Below the pieces are notes generated by a model. The model was not told the origin of the DNA, made no database searches, and saw nothing but the letters and a program-made list of their open reading frames with translations. Below are positions 1 through 9,848 of a stretch of 64,000 nt of DNA, piece after piece (position 1 is the first letter of the stretch; the number at the start of each line of letters is the position of its first letter). Made by a program: the position numbers and the translations under genes. Origin of the DNA: Schistocephalus solidus (lineage: Eukaryota; Platyhelminthes; Cestoda; Diphyllobothriidea; Diphyllobothriidae); contig WEDG01000993.1 of NCBI GenBank assembly GCA_017591395.1, forward strand, positions 248,001 to 312,000. Direction: 5' to 3'.

Positions 1-1550
1 TATAATGCACTGCATCCATCGATATCAGTACAATGTCAGACCTTCTATTTGTTCGGTAGGGAAATCAAGCAATTTTTGTGTTTTTATAATTTCATTCAGC
101 TCAGGCAGCATCATGAATGATCTAAATACACAACCAAATGCTGCCAAAGTTAATTAAAAGCAAAGCAGAACTGTGTTTATAGTAATCTCAGTAAAAGATT
201 AGGTAGACTTGAAATGGCACCCATCGCGAACGGTATTAAAGTGCAGTAGCTCTTTGTCTGCGGTCGTTGAAGAAAGCTTAAATCTACTTCAGAAGATTTT
301 CTCACACATTTTTCTGACACCTTTTAAATGAGGCATTTACAGTGAACGAAGTCAAGAACCTTGCTGAAATCAGAGTAAATGACTTCTGATAGATGTCCTT
401 TGTCCATGAACTGTGACATAAAATAAATAAATATTTTTCATTTTAAATGCCCGGGGTCCTATTAAAACAAACTTAGTGCTGAAGAAAATAAACACAATGT
501 GGACGATGGTGGACTTTGTGAGCGTCCATATATTCAACAGAATTCATAGATAGTGATAATAAATACTTAACAGAGTTTTTTCAAATCCGCCGTCAATTTT
601 GTCCTTTTAGAACACTTAGTAATAATTTTAAGAAAACAATGGTGGGCTCAGAACGAAGCATTATAAAAACTCATGCAGTGAAAGTGTGGGTAAGAATTCA
701 GAGAGCACCCACCTTCAAAATAGAGCAGGAATAAAAACTTGGTTGTTAAGGAATATGGAGGAGCACCGGTAGTTTACTTTTAAGGGTAGGATATGATATG
801 TTACCAACAATTAAAACTAATAATAACCAATGTTTGCACAAAACTAACGGTAAGTAGGGAAATGTGTGTCTAAGCGACAAACCGACGAAATGACGGTAAA
901 AAACGACGGATGAAAGCAAAAATAAAGACTCACAAAGAGAAAACCCTCTTAAGTAACAAATTTTGTTGAGGATTGTAATGAGGAGCGGACTAGATCCAGA
1001 AGGTTATGTACCCATGACGATTAGCAGAGTCAGCATCTCAACTGAGTTAAGGTTCGGTGGAATGCGATCGAGGAATGAAGATCGATCGTCGAAATTGCCC
1101 ACAAAGGATACAGGCAGATTAGTGCAATTAAGAAAGTGCCGTCAACATGCAGCAGCGAAAACAGAAGACGCCTAGTTGCGAGTCGAAAATTGCTTTGTTG
1201 TATTCTAAGCACTTTCTAACAAGAGTACAGAAAGTGTAAGATAAGCAAGAAAAATGCGAAAATGTTAATTGTACAAATGCCCACATATAAAACTATAGAG
1301 CTATTCCAGTAAGTTAGTAAGAAGACGTCAAATTAATATACTCAGAGGCTTTTAGTTCACATGAGAACCGGGGAGGACCGACACTGGAGTGGGGCTTCGA
1401 AATCTGAGTAGCCAGGAGAGAATCCTGAGGATGGTTTGAAGAAACATAACGAAGGTGATTAAAACCGTGCGCGTCAGTATCACTTCGATCATTTTTTCTG
1501 AGGGGTGGGTTATGGAGATATCGGTTGTTCAAGGGGGACGCAATAAATGG
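1..1550. other. AT-rich stretch without recognisable gene
   Basis: No open frame here resembles a known protein, and no exon with convincing splice sites was found. The short open frames at 963-1212 and 1314-1532 overlap on both strands and have no recognisable motif. Part of 1330-1540 is richer in GC and may be an old repeat, but it does not visibly match any other copy in this window. Confidence 0.5.
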
Positions 1551-1559
1551 AAACGCAAT

Positions 1560-2480
1560 TTGCAGACCATCTCCTAAATTTCCGATGGCCCTTTCTCTGG
1601 GTCTTAGATATAGCAGCTCAAAGAAGATGGGAATAATAAATGTTTAGTCGAGTCGGTGTTAAGATCAATGCGTAGTTTTCGCTTAAAAGCAGGTAGACTA
1701 TTTTAAACCTTATATCGATTGGCAGATTATTCCAAAGTAAGCTTTACACGGAATCAAAGAAGAGAGAGCGTTTAGAAGTGGAGGCCACGGGAGGACGTTT
1801 AGTCCCTGAAGAATAATGAAGGTAGTACGGGCAACTGTCGGGGGTCAAGGTAGCAAGCCCGGGAAGTTTTGAATTATTATTGGTGCAGAATAGGTGACAG
1901 AAGCTAGTCTCCGAACCCATATAAATGCTATGTTAGTTAGGTGATGTTTATTGGAATAGGTGGTATTTGGAAGTGTGTGATGTTATTTTTTTCCAGCAAA
2001 GTGCGTTTGGAAATTTTTCATTTTAGAACGGCTAGACTCGTTCTTTAAGCCAAAGAATGGGCAAACAATATTCAAGAATGAGAAGGAAAAACATTAGATT
2101 AAGTTTTATTTTAACTTTAGGAAGGTAGAAGGTTAAAGAAAAAGGGCACAAATATGGATGCTTTGGGCGTTATTCTATCGGCGTGAGGCGAGAGATCTAA
2201 AGTATTGTTGTAACTTCAACCAAAGTCCTTTATGGTGTGACATTCAGGCGTAGGGGTGCCTTGAAAAATAACTGACTGTAGTAGACTCTTAGGCCCAAAA
2301 CTCATGTAATGAGACTAAGAAGGTGAGAATTTGACTTGCCATGTTCAGCTCCACGCAACTTGGTGCGTAATACCAGACCTCTTTTAATCGAAACCACGTT
2401 TAAATGAGCTTGTTTAAAAGCGAAATGTATCGGGTGATATAACGGTTTTTTTCAACTAAACCTGCTGTCAGCTCAGAGCA
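1560..2480 (-). mobile_element. CR1-like LINE relic (3' part of reverse transcriptase ORF)
   Basis: On the minus strand, broken frames around 1690-1760 give the C-terminal CR1-type signature WNNLP followed by I-D-I. Around 1990-2090 they give a PIL...CLP stretch typical of the region after the RT palm. The same order and much of the same nucleotide sequence occur in the better-preserved relic at 19200-20520. For example, both contain the text encoding WNNLP and a nearby stretch of alternating GA (aagaagagagagcgttta). Many stops and indels interrupt the frames, so it is a dead fragment. The 5' limit is vague because similarity fades gradually. Confidence 0.6.
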
Positions 2481-3589
2481 AGAGCATGTGAGGCTGACTG
2501 GCCGGAGTTTAGTGGGATACTCCATGTTCTTTCAAGGTCTCATGTTGCACTTTCAGCGTTCACCATTTCATTCTCTCTTGTAAACATTATTCCAGAATAG
2601 TATTTGCCGTTCGTTGGAGTAGGAGATCTCTCTGAAGTTTGATTTTAAAACCACATTCAAAGGCCTTGATTTATGCCCTTGGTAGCTCGCATTATCTTAA
2701 TTCACTATTCTCTCTTACTATTTTATTCCAGGAATTGTTGTTTGGTCATGATATAATCCGATTATTCTACATTTGGGATTATTGTTGGTGGATTTACAGA
2801 TTCCATGGTTTATGACGCGATTGATCTCTTCAGAGCACCACTAGTCAAAGCGTTCTATGGAATAATTGAACTTGCCGGTATTTATGCTTCCATATTTCCG
2901 GTTTTAAACGCTATTGGCATGTTTATTTGCGAGGGAAGGTACTTCCACTCTGGTTCCATTTCAATACACCCTTGCGCTGGCCAATATCTCCTCTTAATTT
3001 TGTGCAGAAAATAGGCATACTATCTGGGACTTTTTATGTCAATTTTTATCTGCCGTGGTTAATTTACGTCTTCCTATGGTACATGTTTATTAATTTAATT
3101 ATGTACCCGCAATTGTATTCATGGCGAATATAGCATCCTCCCCACAAGCTTCTGCGACACTTGCATGTGGTATTTCCTGTTCCTCAATCGATCCTCCGAA
3201 ACGAGGGTACGCTGGCCGACGTCCTTCATAATGTTAAATTTTTTCTCTAGTTACTTTTATTTGGAGATTTGCTTTTGACAACTGTTGTAATATTTTCCCA
3301 CGTACGTCGTCCGTATCCAATAAATAGGGCTTTTAGGCCACCCAGCAGAGCGTACGGCAGTGGCGCGGAGATTTGCATCGGAAAATTCTGTTAATATGTT
3401 TCCCTGTTCAGTCCGCGATACACATCAGTTGTACTTCAATTTTTGACTTCGAAATTTTGTGCAGTTTAGCATATTCACAAGAATAAACTTTCAGTTTAGA
3501 ATTTTTGCCTTATATACGAGGCAGAAAGACGTTAAGGTCGTTCTTAACGTTGAATATCATCGTCTTATGATATTATGATGCCTTTGCTG

Positions 3590-3870
3590 CTAGCCGCAGT
3601 GTGGCTGCTGGTGGAGCTGGAAAGTGAGCCCCAAGGCAGAATGGGATGATTGGGCGTTCATCAATGAACATCAATATTCCCGATATAAAACCAAAAAAGA
3701 TGAGCCCGTGACTAAATGATTACAGCATTAGACTTCTGATAAACAGATCGTGGGTTTGAACCTCGGGTGATGCATGACTTGCGGTTGGCTATGACCGGTT
3801 GGTGACGGCTAACGAGCCAGAAATGACCCTTCAATTCACGCTTTTCTTTGCCGACACTCATAAGTTATCC
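3590..3870 (+). repeat. tRNA-derived SINE-like repeat
   Basis: An RNA polymerase III type promoter can be read. There is an A-box-like stretch at about 3709-3722 (tgactaaatgatta) and a B box at 3752-3762 (gggtttgaacc), at tRNA-like spacing. The downstream part, about 3785-3835 (ctatgaccggttggtgacgg and following), recurs at 23575-23625, so this is a dispersed family and not a functional tRNA. The stretch before the A box (3590-3640, gctgctggtggagctgg) resembles the tail of the second copy (23690-23720), so two copies may lie in tandem here. No target duplication was identified. Confidence 0.5.
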
Positions 3871-4429
3871 TTATCGTTGGAGACTTTAGCGTTCCCAAAA
3901 TCGACTGACCAAACGGAACTATTTTGTGTTGTTGCCCAAATGTATCGGTAAGCTCAGTAATTCATATAAACAAGAGAACACAAGCAACCGTCCGCTCTGG
4001 ATAAATCTTAAACTTCAGGTTTGCTTAAAAAGAAAGAGAAATATTTGGAAAGGTTTCAACTAATGGCACTTTCAAAGATTTTTAGAAATACCAATGGCAA
4101 GGGGTGTCTGAAAAATTGAGGCTCCTAGACTTCGAACCGACTATGAGCTTAACATATAGCAAATTTTTATAGTAAAGCAAAATCATATACGGTTCCATAT
4201 ATAATAACAAAAGAAATCGAGACCCGAGTCTATAGCTGGCATCTTAAATTGGAGTACTGGAGATGGATAAATAAACGAAACCATCAGATTTTTAGCTTAT
4301 TTTAGTCGGTATTCACTAAAAAACACACATTCCTTCACTCCGCTCACCCAGAGCAACATCGGTAAGAACAAAATTACTCTCAGTAAACCATGCTAAGTCT
4401 TTTGGTTCACATATAATTCAGTCACATGC

Positions 4430-5300
4430 CCTTCGCGAACTGGCCGACCTATTGTGTGAGTCGTTGTCGAAGAAATTCCAAAATTCCACTGAAGAAGACA
4501 AACTGCCACAGGACTGGAAAATGGCCTTATATCTGCGGTCTACAAAGGAGGATCAAGGATGGAGCCGAAACGCTACCTTCCAATTAGTTCAAGGTGCATT
4601 TTGTGCATGGTCATGGGAAAACTTCTTAAGAGACAGCTAGTGACGTATCTGGAGCAGAGGAGCACATTATGTGCTGCCCAGCATGCCTTTCGCTTTGGTC
4701 ACTCATGTCTTACGATCGGTATCTACTCGCAGGAATAATGGACAAAACTGTGGACCAGGGCTGTCCAATAAATTTCTTATACTTCAACTTCAAAAAGACG
4801 TTTGAAAACGTGCCTCATTGGTGATTATTACAGAGAGTTGGCAATGTAAAACCCAGGGCAACGTTATCAAGCAATTTAAAATTTGCCTGCAATGCAGGCT
4901 GCAAAGAGTAATTTTGGGTACTACAACATCCGAATGGATACCAGAAGAAATTGATCTCCCGCAGGGTTATGTGTTAGAGCATCTTCTCTTCCTCGTCTAG
5001 ATAAATAACTGCACTGAGAATCTTGGCTTTGATATCGCCATGTTTACAGCCCTGATAAGGACCTGCAGAACCTACGAAAAACATTGATAAACAGGTTGTC
5101 TGGTACAATTAGTGACTTCCAATATTTAATTTCCCCAAATGTTTAGTCGAACGATTGGAATCGGGTCCGAATCATTTACAAAAACACCATTTTAACTATA
5201 AGAATTGGACACGCAAAAAGATCTAGGGATCTGGACAGTTTCAAGCTTATTCACTCCAAACACTGTAAACTTGGAATGCAACGTTAAGATGAGTGTCGAT
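4430..5300 (+). mobile_element. CR1-like LINE relic (reverse transcriptase)
   Basis: Plus-strand broken frames follow the usual RT order of CR1/Jockey-type LINEs. At 4452-4540 there is a stretch ending LPQDWKMA, where 'LP.DWK.A' is a standard RT1 motif. At 4640-4720 there is LVTYLEQRS...QHAFRFGHS, matching the 'QHGFR.G.S' motif. At 4910-5000 there is EWIPEEIDLPQGYVLEHLLF, matching 'S.VPQGSVLGPLLF'. At 5205-5260 there is KDLGIW. Several stops and frameshifts separate these pieces, so no protein is made. The Gypsy element inserted just downstream at 5363, and it may have split this relic or landed beside it. Confidence 0.75.
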
Positions 5301-5357
5301 TTTATCCTGTATTATTTTTTCTCACCCATTTACATAGTCCGATAATTTGACTGCCTT

Positions 5358-5362
5358 TGGCG
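5358..5362. repeat. Target site duplication, left copy (TGGCG)
   Basis: The five bases immediately before the 5' LTR are identical to the five bases immediately after the 3' LTR (14861-14865). A 4-6 bp duplication is the normal footprint of a Gypsy-type integrase. It shows that both LTRs come from one insertion event. Confidence 0.85.
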
Positions 5363-5788
5363 TGTTACGGAGACGGGGTCCGCAGTTGAGTCGTGGCCAA
5401 AGGCGGAAATTGCACGTGTTGACGCACGCCGAAATAGGCCAAGCCGACTGAGAAAAATGCGCAGGCAACCAGGCAACCAATCGGTATGCGCCGCTGTACC
5501 GAGCACGCGTCATGCCCCCACACACGCGTGCGGTCCAAATTTGAGAAGTTTCCGCCAGGGGTTTTCCAGCGTGAGAAGCGACCAATCAATGCGAGCCACG
5601 TTGCAGGCCAGAAAGTACCAGAACGCTCTCTGTCAAGATTGGTCAGAATTTTCGAGAACCCCGAAAACCAAATAAATAGACGAGAGTTGAGGAGCTTGAG
5701 ATTTGCTGTTTTCTGTCGGCCAGAATGAAGTGTTTTTTTACAGAAACCGGTTTGCCTTCTCCTCTATCACACCCGTCGGGATATAACA
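5363..5788 (+). repeat. 5' LTR of Gypsy element
   Basis: This 426-bp repeat starts TGTTACGG and ends TATAACA, so the short inverted ends are TGTTA/TAACA. It matches 14432-14860 along its whole length at roughly 90% identity by eye; the main difference is a 9-base duplication (ccaggcaac) near 5466-5482. Near 5660-5690 it has overlapping AATAAA-type signals (aaataaata), the likely polyadenylation signal of the element's transcript. Two bases after its end, TGGCGACGCAG begins at 5792. This is a primer-binding-site candidate, because TGG pairs with the CCA end of a tRNA. Confidence 0.92.
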
Positions 5789-5866
5789 AACTGGCGACGC
5801 AGATGCCCCACCTTATGATTACAGCAGAACAAATGCAGCACTTACTGGACGTACAACTGGTTAGTT

Positions 5867-6660
5867 TTGCGGCTGTGTAATCAGAAATGCAAAAAAAGCT
5901 GGACTTCGGCTGGGAAGAACAAACTAAAAGAAGTAGAAGACCGGATCACAGAATTTAATTACGATCCCGACGGCGGCGTCAACTTTGAAGTTTGGTACCG
6001 AAAATATGCACTTCTATTTGAAGAGGAAGGCTCAAATTTGGAGGACAAAGAGAAGGCGGAAGTTCTGCTTTTGAAGCTAGGCCAGCGTGAACATGAGTGG
6101 TACGTAAAGTTCATTGTGCCAAAGAAGAAGGTAGATATTTCATTTGAGGAAACGGTTAAGATTTTAAAATCGTTGTTTAGTTTCTCAAAGTCCTTGATCA
6201 ATCGACGTCACCAGTGTTTTAACATAGACGGTAGCCTCACGAAGACTATTTTGACCTAGCTGGCCGATTGAATAATGCCTATTATTAAGCAGACCTAGAA
6301 CAGGCCACTAGTTCACAGATAAAGGCACTCCTTCTAATTAAATCACTAACTCTGCCGGAGGATGCTGACGTCCGCACACGATTGCTCGCTCAGCTAGATC
6401 AGAAAGCCAAGATGATGGTACAAAAACTAGCAGAGGAGTGTGTCCGGATCATTAATATCAAAAACGACACTAGGCTGATCGCTGATGTAAACAGCCAAAC
6501 TGTGTTTGTTTTTGAATTGAAAGCCAGCAGACCGAAGCATTACACTAGTTTTGCAAGGAAACCAAAGACGGCTTGCTGGCAGTGTGGCGTGTGGCATTTT
6601 GTGTCAAATTGTCCATATGGCACGAGAAGTTGTTAAAAGTGTTTGCGGGTTGGCCACAAA
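5867..6660 (+). pseudogene. Gypsy gag remnant (DUF7083-like domain plus zinc knuckles)
   Basis: The frame at 5867-6259 (130 codons) reads FNYDPDGGVNFEVWYRKYAL, followed by a K-AEVLLLKLG stretch and an FIVPKK stretch. That pattern belongs to the gag N-terminal domain known as DUF7083 in animal Gypsy elements, which supplies the structural protein of the intracellular particle. A stop at 6257-6259 breaks the frame. A second frame at 6382-6636 carries the downstream part and a CCHC zinc knuckle (CWQC...H...C). A second knuckle (KCLRVGHKATNC) lies directly after an in-frame TAA at 6634-6636. The two knuckles would bind element RNA. The gene is broken by at least one frameshift and two stops. Confidence 0.85.
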
Positions 6661-6699
6661 GCGACAAACTGCCGCGCAAAACAATCGAGTCCAGGAAAG

Positions 6700-7420
6700 A
6701 GATGAAATGTTATTGAATAGCGCGATTCTCAGGTGCTTAGTTGCGAAGACAGAAAATACCTGATGATTAGTATTGATGGACACCCTGCTAGACTGTAGGT
6801 CAACACGGTCTCAGACATGTGCGAGGCTCTTCGGTCGCCTGAACTGAAACCAACAACCATTCGTGCCTCGGCATCAAATGACACACAAATGCAATTTGAT
6901 GGTTTTTTTCCAGGCCAATATAGTTTTCGACAACAAAGCCTGTCTCACAGACATTTACGTCTCGAAGTCCGAAAAAGATCTGCTTGGCAACAAGACCATC
7001 TCACCATGGAAAATCTAATTGATTATGGCCTGAAAATAAACTTGGAGAAGATAAAGTTCCTTCGAAAAAAAATCCACTACTTGGGATTTGTGGTAAGCGA
7101 GGCAGGACGCCCACTAGATCCAGAGAGAGTTACAGCATTCAAGAATGTGAAGTTGCCAAAGAATGTTCGCAGAGCTACAATCATGTATGGGCTTGGTCAG
7201 CTACTAATTGCCTTTTATTGCAGGCCTGCACAACTTAAAACCACCTTTAAACCGACTGACTTGCAAAGATGCAAAATTTGACAGGTCTGCAGACTGTCAG
7301 GAAGCGTTTGACAGTATCAAGACGAAGATTACTGAGTCAACTGTGCTCTCAAATTTCGAAGCCGATAAAAAACTATTGTCCAGGCAGATGCATCTGAGTA
7401 TGATTTAGGCGGCGTTCTCC
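6700..7420 (+). pseudogene. Gypsy protease / reverse transcriptase remnant with large deletion
   Basis: Weak protease-like sequence spans about 6740-7000. A frame at about 6915-7000 (ANIVFDNKACLTDIYVSKSE) resembles the segment joining protease and RT. The frame at 6817-7281 then jumps directly to the end of the RT palm and the thumb: LIDYGLKINLEKIKFL, YLGFVVSEAGRPLDPERV and VKLPKNV. The RT fingers and the YxDD catalytic box that should lie between are absent, so several hundred bases have been deleted with the junction near 6995-7015. A further frameshift near 7270 leads into QEAFDSIKTKITESTVL at 7300-7360, the connection before RNase H. Confidence 0.82.
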
Positions 7421-7735
7421 TTCAGAAGGATTCATACGGAAAATTCTTGCCCTTAATGCATGTCGCCAGAGTACTCACAAAGGCAGAAAGAAACTACAGT
7501 CAAATCGAGAAAGGGGCACTGGGGATCATCTCTGCAGTACAGAAATTTCATCAGTTCATTTACGGTAGACATTTCGTCCTCCACACAGATCAGCAGCCAC
7601 TTAAGTTTTTGTTGAGCACAAATCGTGGCATGCGAAGAGGGTACAACGGTGGAACTCCATCCTCTTGAGTTATGACTTCACAATTCAGTACGTGCTCACC
7701 CAGAAGTTCGGCGCTCCAGATGCTTTATCACGACT
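7420..7735 (+). pseudogene. Gypsy RNase H remnant
   Basis: The frame 7447-7668 reads RVLTKAERNYSQIEKGALGI, then VLHTDQQPLKFL. These are the conserved RNase H-like pieces of Gypsy polyproteins ('R.L..AE.NYSQ.EKEALAI' and '..TDH.PL..L'). The domain would degrade the RNA strand of the RNA-DNA hybrid. The upstream part with the first catalytic Asp (YDLGGVLLQKD type, near 7398-7435) lies across a stop at about 7406-7408. The downstream part continues in another frame as LSYDFTIQYV...GAPDALSRL at 7670-7735, the usual hinge to the integrase. Confidence 0.85.
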
Positions 7736-7739
7736 GAGC

Positions 7740-8965
7740 GTAAGCTACGAAAATCCGGAAGATCTGGTGATCGTAAGCACTTTGATACAAGACGACGAAG
7801 AATTTACAGGCGTCATACGGCAGGTGCCCCTCACAGCCGAACATATCAGAGCAACCACCACAGCAAACCCACTATTACGCCAGGTAAATGAGTTTATTCG
7901 GAACGGTTGGCCCAATGAAGATAAGGTACACCCAGCTAAAAAGGCCCTTCAGGAACCGGAAGGCGCAGTGGCACATCACAGAAGAATGTATAATGTATGA
8001 AGGTAGAGTGGTGATTCCAACCAAACATCAACAACAGGTTTTACGTGAACTTCACGCTGGACACCAGGGTATGACTCGTATGAAACAACTGACCCGAAGG
8101 TACGTATATTGGCCAGATATTGATAACGATGTTGAATCTTTCGTTCGAAGTTGCGGTCTGTGTGGAGGATTCACTAAGAATCCACCAAAAGTACCACCCG
8201 TGTCATGGCCGGAGGTGACGAGACCGTGGACTAGAGTCCATGTGGATTTCGCTGGACTATTATTCAACCGCATGTTTCTAGTAGTCGTCGACGCATGGTC
8301 AAAGTGGGTAGACGTTTTTGATGTCGCGGCAGCCCCTGCCGAGGTCACATCAAAAAAGACGGAAGAACTTATCTCCGGATATGGCATCCCCACAGAGATG
8401 GTGACGGATAACGGCACCCAGTTTACGTCATCAGTGCTCCGACAGTTGTGCCAGAAATGGGGAATACGACATGTGACGTCACCTCCATATCATCCCCAAT
8501 CGAACGATCAAGCAGAACGTTTTGTTGACACCTTCAGGAGAGCTATGAGAAAGATGTGAAACGCAGGGGTTAAAATGGAATACCTCAACACGTTCCTTCT
8601 GACCTACAGAACAACCCCAAAAAATGAGCTTGGTTGTCAAACACCAGCCGAACGTTTTCTGGGTAGACAATCTGATGTATGACTACAGTACCTAAAACCT
8701 GAGATTCGAGTTTCCCATAAGCCAAAATACTATTTTCGGGAGGGAGAAGAGGTGTTTGCCCGAATTTATAACCCTGGCCAGAAACCGTAGGTAGAGGGCA
8801 TTGTCAGAAAGTCGAAAGGCGTAGTCTTTAAGGTGAAAACGGCAACAGGGATAATTAAAAGACATGCGAACCAGCTTAGATGGAGGTTCAACACGGATGG
8901 GGTCGCTACCCCCGAAGAAGACACAAGACCGATACAACCTCCAGTCCGCAAGAGTCAAAGAAATA
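7740..8965 (+). pseudogene. Gypsy integrase remnant and polyprotein C-terminus
   Basis: The longest frame is 7888-8559 (223 codons). It contains the H2C2 zinc-binding region (ELHAGHQGM with CGLC 41 residues later). It then carries the DDE catalytic core: Asp in VHVDFAG (about 8237-8257), Asp in MVTDNGTQF (about 8398-8424), and Glu in HPQSNDQAERF (about 8492-8522). All three catalytic residues are still present. A stop follows at 8557-8559. The same product continues as TYRTTPKNELG and TPAERFLG at 8600-8665, a GDEVFARIYNPGQK-like SH3-type tail at 8745-8790, and a proline/arginine-rich end (ATPEEDTRP...PPVRKSQR) up to the LINE insertion at about 8967. Further stops lie at 8680-8682 and 8788-8790. 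Confidence 0.9.
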
Positions 8966-8967
8966 CT

Positions 8968-9735
8968 GACAGTTTGACTGTCAATTTTGACGAGGTCCAC
9001 CGTATGCTCCACACCAGGTGGTGCAGGGACGGTGACTTGCGCGTAAATTAGTTTTAAGTGATAGTAGCCGTGCGCTGCAGCTACCGCACTCTCTCCTCCT
9101 CCACCACCTGAGCCCGGTGTCAAGACAGAGTCAAAAAGACCGGAGATGGGAGAGGGCGCAGGTGGCCGGCGCGGCCGGAGCCGCCCCTGGGTGTACCACC
9201 ACCACCTGGCCTGGATCCCACGGAGTGGGAGTGCCATAAAGGCCACATTAAGAAGGAGCCATTGCAGCCTGACTCTCAGTCCACCAGTCAGCAACTACAC
9301 AGAAAACACACATTGGGCTGACCAGGCGGTCCAAGTTATCCCGTCAGTTGGCAACCTTCGAAGCCACGGCTTTTAGCGCACCGTGATAGTTTCAAGTGCG
9401 TCAGATTGTTTATAGTGAGGAAAATGTGCTGAGCTGTCGACCTCATTCTTTCCCCCACCTCCACCATCAGACCACTGTCCGAGCCGGTCAGTTGCCTGAT
9501 GTGGGAGTGGGCGCATTGGCTGACGGATCGGCGTACCGATCTTCGCGTGCCACAGCACGACCTGGCCCCCAAAATGCACACACCAGGATTTAAGTACTCA
9601 GGGGATATGGAGAAGCCATCGCCGTCTGACTCCCAGTTCACTGGTCAGCCACTCGACACATACAGCACATACACTGAGCCGACGGCGGAGTCTGGTGGAA
9701 GCGTCAGATTCGCAGCCTTCCCAGCCACGGTTTCT
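8968..9735 (-). other. 3' UTR of zinc-finger LINE copy 1
   Basis: This stretch lies downstream of the finger array in the element's own direction and has no sustained frame. It is conserved with 28355-29116 and 59471-60240 and, in fragments, at 30412-30550, 57607-57937, 58015-58110 and 59080-59350. The overlapping open frames on both strands here differ between copies and are not genes. Repeated retention of this end in truncated copies fits target-primed reverse transcription starting from the 3' end. Confidence 0.85.
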
Positions 9736-9848
9736 AGGAAACCGTGATATACTCTGGTAAATGGTGATTGTGAGGGTGTTGTCGATGCATTGGTGAAGGT
9801 AGTATGCGCTGATGTAGCTTAGCCACCGGTGGTTTACCGGAGGTTGTC

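Noticed and set aside
8692..9294. 200-codon minus-strand open frame and related frames at 28270-28695 and 59396-59746
   Set aside because: They cover the LINE 3' UTR; the frame is not conserved without interruption between copies, and the product has no recognised domain.
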